A stretch of DNA of 64,000 bases from Liolophura sinensis (Eukaryota > Mollusca > Polyplacophora > Chitonida > Chitonidae): assembly GCF_032854445.1 (NCBI RefSeq), contig NC_088306.1:12953386-13017385 (forward strand), given 5' to 3'. The notes under the pieces were generated by a model that was not told the origin of the DNA, did no database searches, and was given only the letters and a program-made list of their open reading frames with translations. Positions 29,901 to 41,900 of this stretch are shown here, in pieces. Numbering within the stretch: position 1 is the first letter of the stretch; each line of letters begins with the position of its first letter. The position numbers and the translations under genes are program-made.

Positions 29901-32900
29901 GACGCAGTCACCCGACTACCCAACATCACTTAACTTTTGTTGATTCAACAAGAGTCAACTTGAAGTTGAGTCAACAAGCTGAGACGTATTGAGTCGTCTG
30001 GGCTCAACTTACTCAGCTTAGTCAACAAGCATTGATTGTGTAGGCCTATAATGTCATTGAATTGAATTGAACAAGTTGAGACGTGTTGAGTAGTCAGGAC
30101 TCAACTTTCTCAACTTGGTCTTCAAGCATTGATTGTGTATAATGTCATAGGGCTACCAGGGACATAGAACAGCAAACCGTCTTTATGCTGCAGATAGTAC
30201 ATGCCCCTTCTGTAGATGCCGGTATGTTTTCCATTGTTACAGAGCATGGTATTTTGGGCGTCATCTAGATCAGGAAATTATCTCAATGTGGAGTACATAA
30301 TTGGTCAGGTCTTCAACAGCCGGATTTTCATCGACAGTCCAACGCCGTTTGTTGATGTGGACATCGTCAGCAGTCTTTCGCAACAGAACATAAGAGGTAT
30401 AAATTTTCTCCCATAGTTACAGTTTATTGAATTATTTATTTATTTATTTATTTCATTGCCGTACTCGAAATATTTCACTTATACGACGGTTTTCAACATT
30501 ATGGTACGTGGTATAGGAAACCCGACAGATCCATGGAGATACCCACTTTTTATACACTTTCTAGATGTATAGGAATGGGGCAAGGCAGTTTAAGAAAGGG
30601 CATGTTTCTAGCAAACGTCACACTTTCGTATTTTTGCCTCTCACTTTTAACTCAAATGTCGAAGGCCAAATGTCGAGCGGACGAGACTCCATCCTAAGCA
30701 ATTACCTGACAGCGATAAAGAAATAAACCATATCCCCCTACCCATTCGTCCTATAGTTCTTCAAACATTTCGTAAAAAGTAAAGTACCTAAACTTCCTAA
30801 AGTACCTCTGGTCTAAACTGTATTTTGTTCCTTTCGTAACGTATTATGTTTTACAAGATAACAATGGTCTTGCCTTTGTGCAGGAAAAGCTGGCTCATTG
30901 TCTCCGTGGTAGAATGGAATGCATTTTGCTTATTGGTCTGTACATATCTCATACATGAAGAAAGCCTTTTTTGCTAAAAAAAAATGCAAAACACATGAGA
31001 AGAGTAACGCAATTAGCTGATGAATATAGTTTTAAATGTAGATTTATTTCTATATTAAATATTAAATTTTGTCATGTTCTGTCCCGTTTTACCCTTTGCT
31101 TCCTCATTTTGGACTTTCACCTGAATATATTGCGGGCTTTCATTTGTAGAAGAAAAGATCGTACAAAGTGTTGAAAGAACTTATCTCTAAACACATATCA
31201 ATTATTTACGCAGTCGACGATCAAGTGCCGATATTCTCAACAGATCCCAAAATTCCACACTGAAGGCTGCACTTAAAGCCTCTAACATGTCTTCTCCCTT
31301 ACTTCCGCAATCGTCCGGTATGATTATTAAACAGTGTTACTTCCTGATTTTCTTTTATTATTAAAATGTTGTCTAGGTGTTTGCTTCCAAAACGGAGGAT
31401 GTGACCACTACTGTTTGCCGACAGGCGGCGCTACGAGAGAATGTCATTGTGAACTGGGGTATGAGTTACATTCGGACGGGCGGACATGTGTGACAGGTAA
31501 ACCTACAGTTCTGATGTGGTGTGTGTTCTCTGTGACGGACATGTGTGACAGGTAAACCTACAGTTCTGATGTGTGTGTTCTCTGTGACGGACATGTGTGA
31601 CAGGTAAACCTACAGTTCTGATGTGTTGTGATGTGTGTTCTCTGTGACGGACATGTGTGACAGGTAAACCTACAGTTCTGATGTGGTGTGTGTTCTCTGT
31701 GACGGACATGTGTGACAGGTAAACCTACAGTTCTGATGTGTGTGTTCTCTGTGACGGACATGTGTGACAGGTAAACCTACAGTTCTGATGTGATGTGTGT
31801 TCTCTGTGACGGACATGTGTGACAGGTAAACCTACAGTTCTGATGTGGTGTGTGTTCTCTGTGACGGACATGTGTGACAGGTAAACCTACAGTTCTGATG
31901 TGGTGTGTGTTCTCTGTGACGGACATGTGTGACAGGTAAACCTACAGTTCTGATGTGATGTGTGTTCTCTGTGACGGACATGTGTTACAGGTAAACCTAC
32001 AGTTCTGATGTGATGTGTGTTCTCTGTGACAGACATGTGTGACAGGTAAACCTACAGTTCTGATGTGGTGTGTGCTCTCTGTGACGGACATGTGTGACAG
32101 GTAAACCTACAGTTCTGATGTGATGTGTGTTCTCTGTGACGGAAGTGTTGACAACTGTCAACCAAAATTAACGTTCCGGGTCAATAAGCGCAAGGCCAAA
32201 TCCCAAAAGAACATTGCGAAATTAAGACAGATTCATGGAAAGAGAAGCAGACAGCAGTTTTAAATAATGTTGGAAGGAAGCAAGAAATCCTCAAGACAAA
32301 TGCTTGGAATGAATAACATTAGTGTAAGCAGTATTCAAATTCTGTGCCATGCTAGTTTAATAGTTGGCGATACTCTGAATATGTATCCCTGTTGCGCTTT
32401 TATTGCTACTGTTCATAAATTCAACGTGGCGATCTAATTGAAGACGATGTACATACATTCACTAGCCCCGGGTTAAGCAGAATTGCACACAGTCATGAAG
32501 AAGTGGTATAATACTTTCTGGACACTCTGTCCATATTTACATACAAGAGAATTATACTCATTGTAAAACTTAAGAACTTAGAGTGAAGGCGTTTGGCAGT
32601 AATGGCTTTTGACGTTGATATCGTCACATAAAACACAGGAGATATATACATGCCATATGCACGACCTTTCCGTATATTGCTATCCAGATAAGCATAATTT
32701 ACAGCGTCAAAACTGAAACTATCTCTCTTGTTGTAAAGTCGATGTTACAGGAAAACATTTTGGTCTTCCTCAGTACGATGAGATGTACCATCTGAAGTGT
32801 CTGAAGTTTCCTTTAAATCCAGCGTCAATGGCTTTCATCAGTTTTGTCATCTCCGAATTCGTTTTGGATGAGGTCTGGAGAGAAAGAGATTTTAGAATGG

Positions 32901-35900
32901 TATGATCAGCCGTGAAGTTCACATACTGGCCAGCGATGTCTTTATTATTTCCTGGCTTGGATTGATGACGGTGCTTTGAGAGAAAATCAACAGGATTATC
33001 CTCTCCTGGCTGGTATATAACTGATACTGCATGGTCGTAACTGCCATCTGGATGTTGAGACTGTGGCTTGTGGTATCAAGTGTTTTGTGGTCTGTCACAA
33101 CTGTTAAATGGGTTGTCAAAGATATAGATGTCAAATTTTTCACCGGCTCAGACAACGGCAAGTGCCTCTCGGTCATTAAGGAGTATTGCTGTTCACTGTC
33201 TGATAATGTGCTGCAGATATATGACTGGTTGAGTTAAAGTGCCACCAGTTAAAATCTAGACGCTTGTTCCAACTATGTAGCACAAATATGACACAACAGG
33301 GTCAGAAGGACGTTCCGAAGAAGTGATGCTGACTTCGTTATGCCAAGAAAACTCTCTACAGAAGCTGGAATCTCGGGCACTGGCATGTTCTTGATGTCAT
33401 GAACTTTCTAAACATCTGGAGAAAATGTAAATTCGATGAATGATAGTGAGGCATAGGGTAAAGTTCCTACCTTTTCAGACTTTTAAGAGCCATGTACGAA
33501 CTGTAATTACATCATTTACGTAAAATGAAATTTCACATTTATTTTGTAGAGTTTTTATCAGAGGACCATTTCCTACTAACCGATTTTGTCGGACAGAGGT
33601 TTTACCAAGTGGAAATAAACACTGGAAAAATATGGGGGACTTTTCGACCGAATGCTTTTTCAACAGCCCTCGCCGTGGATCCTGAGAATAAGAAAGTCTT
33701 CTGGTCTGATTATCTGCGGAAAGAAATAAGGTCGAGTTACCTGAATGGGAGCCAAGCCACCACCCTCATTACCACAGGTATTGTACTGAAGGTCAAGTAA
33801 ATGAAGTTTAAGGGTACATACAGTCTTAAATAATGTGTCCCTCAGCTGAAAGGCGGCAGAGAGCAGTGTCCAGAAATACTTCAACGTTTTTTTTCCCATT
33901 TTTCTTATCAAATGAATTCCGCAAAAGCAGTTTGTTTCCTGGGTTCTTGCGATCATCCTTCCCAAAGCTTACTTTTACATTATTTTGAGCAATAATAGTT
34001 CATGAAAACGTGTGAGAATGATCTGAAGGTACATGTAGTTCATCAGAGATAATTAACGGAAGATAACGTTCCAAATGTCCCGTAAACAGATAAGGGAAAT
34101 CATTTCGAAGGCAGTGATGTCATATCACAGCACTTATATATGGTCTCTGAAAAGCCTCTGAAATACTAAAGAACAGTGGTTTGGGGTAAAGTTTTGAAAG
34201 GTGCTTTCCGTGTCACTTACATTGTTGCATAGTTCATCTTTAGTTCAAACAGACAAATCAGACCAGTGGAACGTCAAGCTCTAAACTCGAACAATCACTC
34301 TCTCAACGAAAATAAACTTTTAAAATTCCATTGCAATGCGGAATTTGCTGTCTTATACATTATTAAGACATTGTTATGATCTAAAACGTTTGTTTCTCAG
34401 TTCTGTATCTTTGAACTTTATATGACGTAACATACATAAAAAAATTCTGCAAATGCAAGGTAGTATGACACCTATTGTTTTTTTTTTTGTTTTTTTTTGC
34501 CTCGCCGTTCTTCTTTTTTTCAGGGCAAAGGGTACGCTGGTCGTCTCGCTTTTCTTCCCCGGCATTGCTGTTTTGTGTTAAGATAGAGAACATACTGGTT
34601 TTCTCGCTGTTCTATCCTTACTTTGTTGTTTTTTAGTTGAAGGTACAGAGAACGCTGGTCGTTTTGCCGCTTCTTCCAAAATTTTGCTGTTTTTGGGTTT
34701 CAGGTAGAGAACACGCTGGTTTTCTCGCTGTTTATTTCCATGATTTAGCTGTTTTTGTGTTGAAGGCACAGGACACGCTGGTCATTTGCCATTCCTCCCT
34801 AGTTTTTGCTGTTTTTGTGTTGAAAGTATAGAGCATGCTGATCGTCTCGCTGTTCTTCCCTGGCTTTGCAGTTTTTGTGTTGAAGGTACAAAGCACGCTG
34901 GTCATCCCGCTGTTTTTCCCTGATTTTTACTGTTTTTGTGTGAAAAGTACAGAGAACGCAGATCGTCTCTCCGTTTTTTCCTAACATTGCTGTTTTTGTG
35001 TTGAAATTACAGAGAACGCTGGTCTTCTCGCTGTTCTTCCCTGACTTTGCTGTTCTTGTGTTGAAGGTACAAAGCTTACTGGTCGTCTCGCCTTTCTGCA
35101 TTAGCTTTGCTGTTTTTGTGTTGAAGGTAGAGAGCATGCTGACCGTCTCGCCCTTCTACACTGGCTTTGCTGCTTTTGTGTTGAAGGTACAGAGCACGCT
35201 GGTCCCCTCGCCGTTCTTCCCTGTCTTTGCTGTTTTTGTGTTGAAGGTACAGAGCGCGCTGGTCGTCTCGCTGTTTTTGCTATTTTTGTGTTGAAGGTAA
35301 AAAGCTTGCTGATCGTCTAGCTGTTCTTCCCTGGCTTTGCTGTTTTTGTGTTAAAGTTAGAGAGCACGCTGGTCGTCTCGCCCTTCTACACTGGCCTTGC
35401 TGCTTTTGTGTTGAAGGTAGAGAGCACGCTGGTCCTCTCGCCGTTCTTCCCTGTCTTTGCTGTTTTTGTGTTGAAGGTACAGAGCGCGCTGGTCGTCTTG
35501 CCGTTTTCCCCTCGCTTCGCTATTTTTGTGTTGAAGGTACAAAGCTTGCTGGTCGTCTCGCTGTTCTTCCCTTGATTTTCTGTTTTGGTGTTGAAGTTAG
35601 AGAGCACGCTGGTCGTCTCGCCCTTCTGCACTGGCTTTGTTGTTTTTGTGTTGAAGGTACAGAGCATGCTGGTCGTCTTGCCGTTTTTCCTTAATTTTGC
35701 TGTTTTGTGTTGAAGGTCCAGAGCACGCTGGTCGTCTCGCCGTTGATTCTGTCACCGGTAACATTTTCTATTCAGCCTTTAACCGAGCAAAGGGGAATCA
35801 CACCAGGAGTTACATTGCTGTAGTGTCAGCCGATGGCCAGTCTAGAAGAATGATAGTATTTGGCTTGAACTCCCCACGAGCTGTGGCTTTACACCCTGGT

Positions 35901-38900
35901 CAAGGGTAAGAGTGTCATTAAATGAATATTTTTTTATTTGATGTGTTTTTATGTAGTAGTAAGATTAATGGGTAATTGGTTATGCTTTAGTCTGGTGATA
36001 ATAACGCCAAAACCCTAGCATACGACGTTAAAGGCTGACAAAAGACATGAGGAAAAAGGCGCTGATTTGAATTGTCCACAGCGCACTGTGGAAATTCGCG
36101 AACGCCGTAACAAATATAATGTCAGGTAATAGTGAAGAGTGGAAATCACGACTGACAGTGAATTAAGCTCTATGTGTATGGTGAGTGCATGGAGAGTTTG
36201 AGTGCTACTGTGTTACTTTAGAATGGTTCTCATTGCTTTCAGCGTCATTTTCTGGTCTGACTATGGACCAAGGCCTGTTATTGAGCGTGCTAATATGGAC
36301 GGCTCTCAGCGTGTGCCCATCATCAGCACCGACATCACCCAGCCGAACGGGATTGCGATCGACTTGAAAAGTATATTCTCAAATCACACCTGGCTCAAGC
36401 TGTAGGAAATATCGGAAGTGTTTTTTAAAAAACCTGTATCTGCCATCAACCTTTAACGTTACCGATGTAAACAATGGTATTAACATCCCAACAGTAAGTT
36501 TCTAACACCATGAAGTAAAAATATGATAATCGTTAAGACCATTTCGTAACTTTCGAATGCGGCATTGTTGGGAAAACCTATCCAACTGATGTCGAGCCAG
36601 TGTCCTCGAACAGCATGTGCCTGTTGCCTGTTCCAAGTATTTTACAAGGCTTGAAAAGGTTCACATGCCAGGATCACTTGGTACATTGCATTTATTCTGC
36701 CTTTTACAGCGAACCAGTTGTTTTGGGTAGATGGCGTTCGGCACACGATAGAACGATGTTCCTTCCACGGCATGGACAGACAGAAGTTACTACATGACCC
36801 CTTTGCTCAGCCAATGCAAATAGTTCTCTACGGAGACAAGCTTTATTACACTGGATGGAATAAACGGTAATTAATCTGAATACAGTGTTACATCTGAGAT
36901 TAGCTGCCTCAAAATGTACATGTACAGACAACAGTTTGATACAGGTACATCCAATAATGTTAGCTCAGCTTTAACCAGCCTGTCAGTTTGGTGCAACAGT
37001 TTGGCTACATATACACCCAAAGCATATGTAGCCGACCACGTCCAGGTGGTATGATTTATTGTTTTGTCCCAAATACTTGTAGCAGTCGACTCAGTAAATA
37101 TAGGATTTGTATTAGCGCAAGTCACAATGCCACATCTATCCTTTTACGCAGGGACTTGAAGCCCTGACACGTCTTTATTTGTTTAATTTGTCGAGGTGTT
37201 GATTCAGTCGGAGCCCATGGGCATACCATTCCGCCTCCAAGCAACCCTGGTGTGGTCTTTACATGAAGTTCATTGGAGACAAATTGCCTTGGACTGTTAA
37301 GACACACATTGAAATCGTTGTGGCTGTGACAGTGTTTGCGTCGCATGTGAGAAAGTTTGGCAGTTACTTCCAAGTGCCTTTACATTACTTCGGGTCCATC
37401 GTCCATCGACCGCCATCAACTGGTAATAAAAAAAACAATACGGAGATATAACTATGCCGACCTCTTGGAGAAAAAAAACTAGTAAACTGACAAGAGAATG
37501 GATTTCACCGGTTACGTGCAACCATTTGCACTGTCGTCGCTGCTCTGGTTTTACTCTCTATGCTGTAGACGACACTCAGATGGCGGCAACATTCCCGGTT
37601 CTCTTGGGCTATAACTCAGTGTATACATATATATCCTGAAATGGAATGTAATTTTTGTGACAGGGCAGAGTGTCACACAACTCGTGAACTGTACATTAGA
37701 AATACAACTGTGGATTCTATAAGCGAGTGAGAAACGTGAAGATCCTAACACTTTGACGTAAATGTGTTGAATAAGAAGCCTACCCAAAAGGAGATACCAG
37801 TTTGAAATCCAGATATATACTCACATTTAAGAAAGTGAATTATTTGTGTAAAACGCAAACAGCGGAGTTTGTTTTCATTAGACCTAGCCTGATAATCTCA
37901 ATAATCTTTTTTCTCAGCGGAATAATCGTCATGGACAAAGCCGATGGAGGAAACAGACGCTATCTGATGGAGTCGGCCATATTTGCTGAACTCTCCGACT
38001 TTGTTGTTGTTTGGTCGAATATGCAGGAGAAAGGTGAGAAAAAGATGTAATGACCGTAATAATAATATTACTATTGATATATAAGAAAAGAACAGAAGAA
38101 ATCCTCTCAGATGTCTACATCGTTGTATTCCAACTGCATCGTTGTATTCCAATTTTCGTTCTCATCAAGGTTACAGTGTCCCTGTAGCTGTAGTTCGAAG
38201 CTGCAGTTGGAATACAACGATGTGGAACTTTGAGAAGGTTGCCATTGTTCTTTCTCATACCTGTTCTTCACATCAGAACAGTTAACTTTTTACTTTTGAT
38301 CTCTGATTTTTCATTGTTTAAGACACAAGCCAGTCTAGCTTACATAGTTGAATATGGCGTAAAAAAAGAATACAATAAATACAGGTACTGTAATTCGTTA
38401 ACCTTTTCGCATGTTTGCAAGATATTTATTTAAGCATATTCCGAGGGCATTATTCTGTCAGACTTATAAAACTATACTTTTTATGATGCCTTGAAATTGG
38501 CTAGCCCAACTAGTGTAGCTTTGCCTCCATAATCACAGATGTGCTCAAATGGGACTGAAAGTTGCTGTCATATGCAAAAAGGTTGAGGAAATAGGGTACA
38601 CAAAATTACTTGGAAAGAACGAAATGGGGAATGCGGAAATCTTTTCTCTTCATAAACCATAATTTTTGACGATTACAAAGAAAATTAATAATAACAATCC
38701 AGTAACAATCAAATAAAATGTCGCTTTTCTCCGATGCCTTTGTATTGGTGTCAGGCGATTGTTTATTAAATGTAAGAGCACAGCATTTTAGTAATTGTAG
38801 ACCAGTAACATCTAATCTGCATTCCTTTTACCTAATTCTGCCGAAGTAATGGTGTTTACTTTTCAGTGACCAACATGTGCTCCGAGAATAACGGAGGATG

Positions 38901-41900
38901 TAGCTCTTTCTGTCTTCCAACTCCTAGTGGCAGGACGTGCGCGTGCACGGATCGTGTTCTGTTGCAAACTGATGACCGGACTTGTATTGGAGGTCAGCAT
39001 ATTAAAGCGGAAGTTTGTCAATACTGCACTCAGTTATCCACCTAAGCAGGACCACCATAGCATACAAATACGAGAAAGGGACAGGAGGAAAAAAAATTAT
39101 ATGATGTAAAAAATTATGTGTTTGGCCATATCATATACTCCGTATTAAGAAATAAAAACCAAGCGTTTCTTGTATCCTGTAAACCTGAGGTTAATAAAAT
39201 TGATGTTGTCTCCCAGGCTCACACGTTACCTCAGATTAATACACTGGTTGTGAAACGATGATATTTAACTGAGCATAATTAATAAAACGTTCGTCATGTA
39301 TTTATTCGTCAGACAATCCTCGGTCGATCAAAGCATTGTCTCAAGAATCCTCCACGGGTAAGCTAGCATTTAGCTTTATTTACAGTAAATACTTTATACG
39401 CTTACTATGCCTACCTACATGTATAAGTTATTGTTTTAATATAAACTACAGGTTACTGTTTGCTTAAATATTTGCGGGCAGAGCATGTATAGATCCTGAA
39501 GTGCTTATTATTGTTCACGATCTTCACCATGCTACGTTGTTGGCCTACTCCGTAAACGAAAGTGCGCTTGATCATATTTTGCCGATAAAAACCAGGGGAA
39601 GCAGTCATTTTCTTTTCTTGTAATTTCCCAGTTTGAGAATCATGAATTCACTACCGAGAACTTCAAGTTCGTGCTTGTTTCCTACTATCGATAACCAACC
39701 TAAGTTTACAATATGTAAGCTTATGCCGCTACACCCACTATAACACAGACAGGACGAAAATGAATAAATGATTATGGCTTGACACCCCATCGGCAATATT
39801 TCACCATGCCCTGGTGAGAATATGCTTTAAACAGGAAGGTGTGAATGGATTTGGATGCTACATGTACATTTAAAATCTGAAATTGACGGACATATTTAAA
39901 ACCATTTAAAAGAACGAAATCTACGTTATAACTCGAAAACCACCATTTTTATTTGTAAAATAAGTAATCATCTGAAAAATTATATATAAACAAATGAAAT
40001 ATATTTAGAACAATTATATTTTGTGAGAATGCACCGTCAACGGCCTTCAAATACTGAATGGAGCATGGCAAGGGGTGCTGTCAAATACATCAAATATAGG
40101 GTTGTCTGTGCAGAACTTTTGTCGAAGGTCAGTCATCAAGAATGTCTGATGTCGCACTGGACATCACACGTATCATGACGAGAAATAAGACCCATTTGTT
40201 TTCATTTACTATACTTACATTGCAGATTTACTTCCTGCGTTATCAGCTAGTTCTCCTGAACCCAAAACAGGTAGAGTTGGCCATATCTCGACTGGTTACG
40301 TATATTATCGATCTTGTCCTGAATCCATACCTCTGATATAAAAGTTTTCATAGTGTGTACCTTACCCTGGATGACTATTTTTACGGGCGGTCACATAGTC
40401 AAAGATAGCTCCCACTGACCCCCTGAAGGAACTGTCCTAAAATTTCGGAAAACAGTTGATTACTAACCTCCCTGGCCTGTCAAGTTATTCCTTTACAATG
40501 TTTTCGTCGTAGGGCACCTGACTGTTAAAATCCCGAGCTGTCGATGATTCCAAAGGTAAATATGCATATTTCAGCAAGTCCAACTTGTCTGCTGGTTCCA
40601 AGTCGCCAAAATGGCGACTGTTCACGATTGCAAATGATGGGCATGTGTTTCCCACGAACCCGGATGGTGTATGTATTTGGACGGCCGTCTTTGAGAAGTT
40701 CAAGCGAGCGGAGAAGTTGCTGCACTATTTACCTTCGCAGGGATCGACAGCTCGGGATTTTAACATTCCGTTACCCTGAGACGCTAAGCTGTGTAAAGAA
40801 ATAACTAAACAGGCTGAGAATTCTAGCAATCGATTGTTTTCCGAAATTTTTTAGGATGGTTCTTTCAAGGGTCAGTAGGAGCTATGACTAAGCCATGACT
40901 AAGCGAGCGCCAGCAAGAAAGTCTTCCAGGGCTCGTGTGTGACCACATCCGTGCCTACATTGGAACCGTGTCTAGTTTTAAGAAATAGGTCTTAATGTTA
41001 CAACGAAGCCTATTGATATCTAGACTTTTCTTATTGCATATCAACTACATATGCATGGAGCGTTACCCCAAACAATTGTAAAGAAAATATACTCCAAACA
41101 TTGTGTTTCTAATACTTCACCTATTTGATGAATGATATTCATTGGAGCTAGGGACATTGCTAACCTCATAGTTTGAAGGGTAGTCCATTTTAATATGATT
41201 GAAGTAATGGTCGCAAGTATAGTGGTGATTTTGCTGAATATTTTATCATTTCTTATTCTTTCTATGATAATTATCCTTCAGACTCGAGCGACAAAACTGG
41301 GAAGATTGTGATAATAGCGGCTTCGATATCAGCTGGTGTTGTCGTTGTTGTTGTCTCTATCGTACTGGTTGTTGCCATTGTTACCCTCAGACGCTGGTAA
41401 GTCCTCATTAAAGTAATATCTGCCTTCAATAACAAAATAGCACATGCACAAGCAAGTATTATCCGGTCATGCCCTGTGTATATGGGTACTTGGTTTTCAC
41501 CTGAGACATAACCCCTGTAATAATCTAAAATAATTTGTCTCATCAGATGTATTGACTATTGTTGTAGAGATATCAACCTGGTAACCAGCATGAATTCACG
41601 ATGTACGCAGCAGGTGGTTTCTAAAGTGCAGCGATAGACGCTGAGGGTGTATGTGCGGCGTTAAATGTGATGAAAACACACAATTTCGAGTACTTCTAGA
41701 CCAGTGACGATTAATAAATTGCATTTATCATCACTGCACACATATATATCATTTTTTTTACCTAATTCTGCTCAAGCCATGGTGCTAGAATGAGTGGGTG
41801 CTTGGGGTTTAACGTCCAACTTCACAATTTTTCAGTCATATGACTGCGAAGGAGTCCTTAGAGTGCATGTAATGTGTCTCCTTGTTACTGGACGGATTTC

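Noticed and set aside
31503-31761. Two minus-strand ORFs with repeated [16 protein letters not shown] units
   Set aside because: By-products of the donor-derived minisatellite.
31477-32142. CRISPR-like array
   Set aside because: Repeat and spacer cannot be separated, units are uniform throughout, and the surroundings are eukaryotic introns; the same holds for the 94-bp array at 43.7-44.7 kb.
34381-35667. Several 60-112 codon ORFs on both strands between 34.4 and 35.7 kb
   Set aside because: They come from the 60-bp period of the acceptor-derived minisatellite; no frame is favoured and no homology is seen.
40485-40804. Overlapping 64-86 codon ORFs in the foldback element
   Set aside because: The frames cross the inverted arms and match nothing known; kept only as a remark on the element's core.
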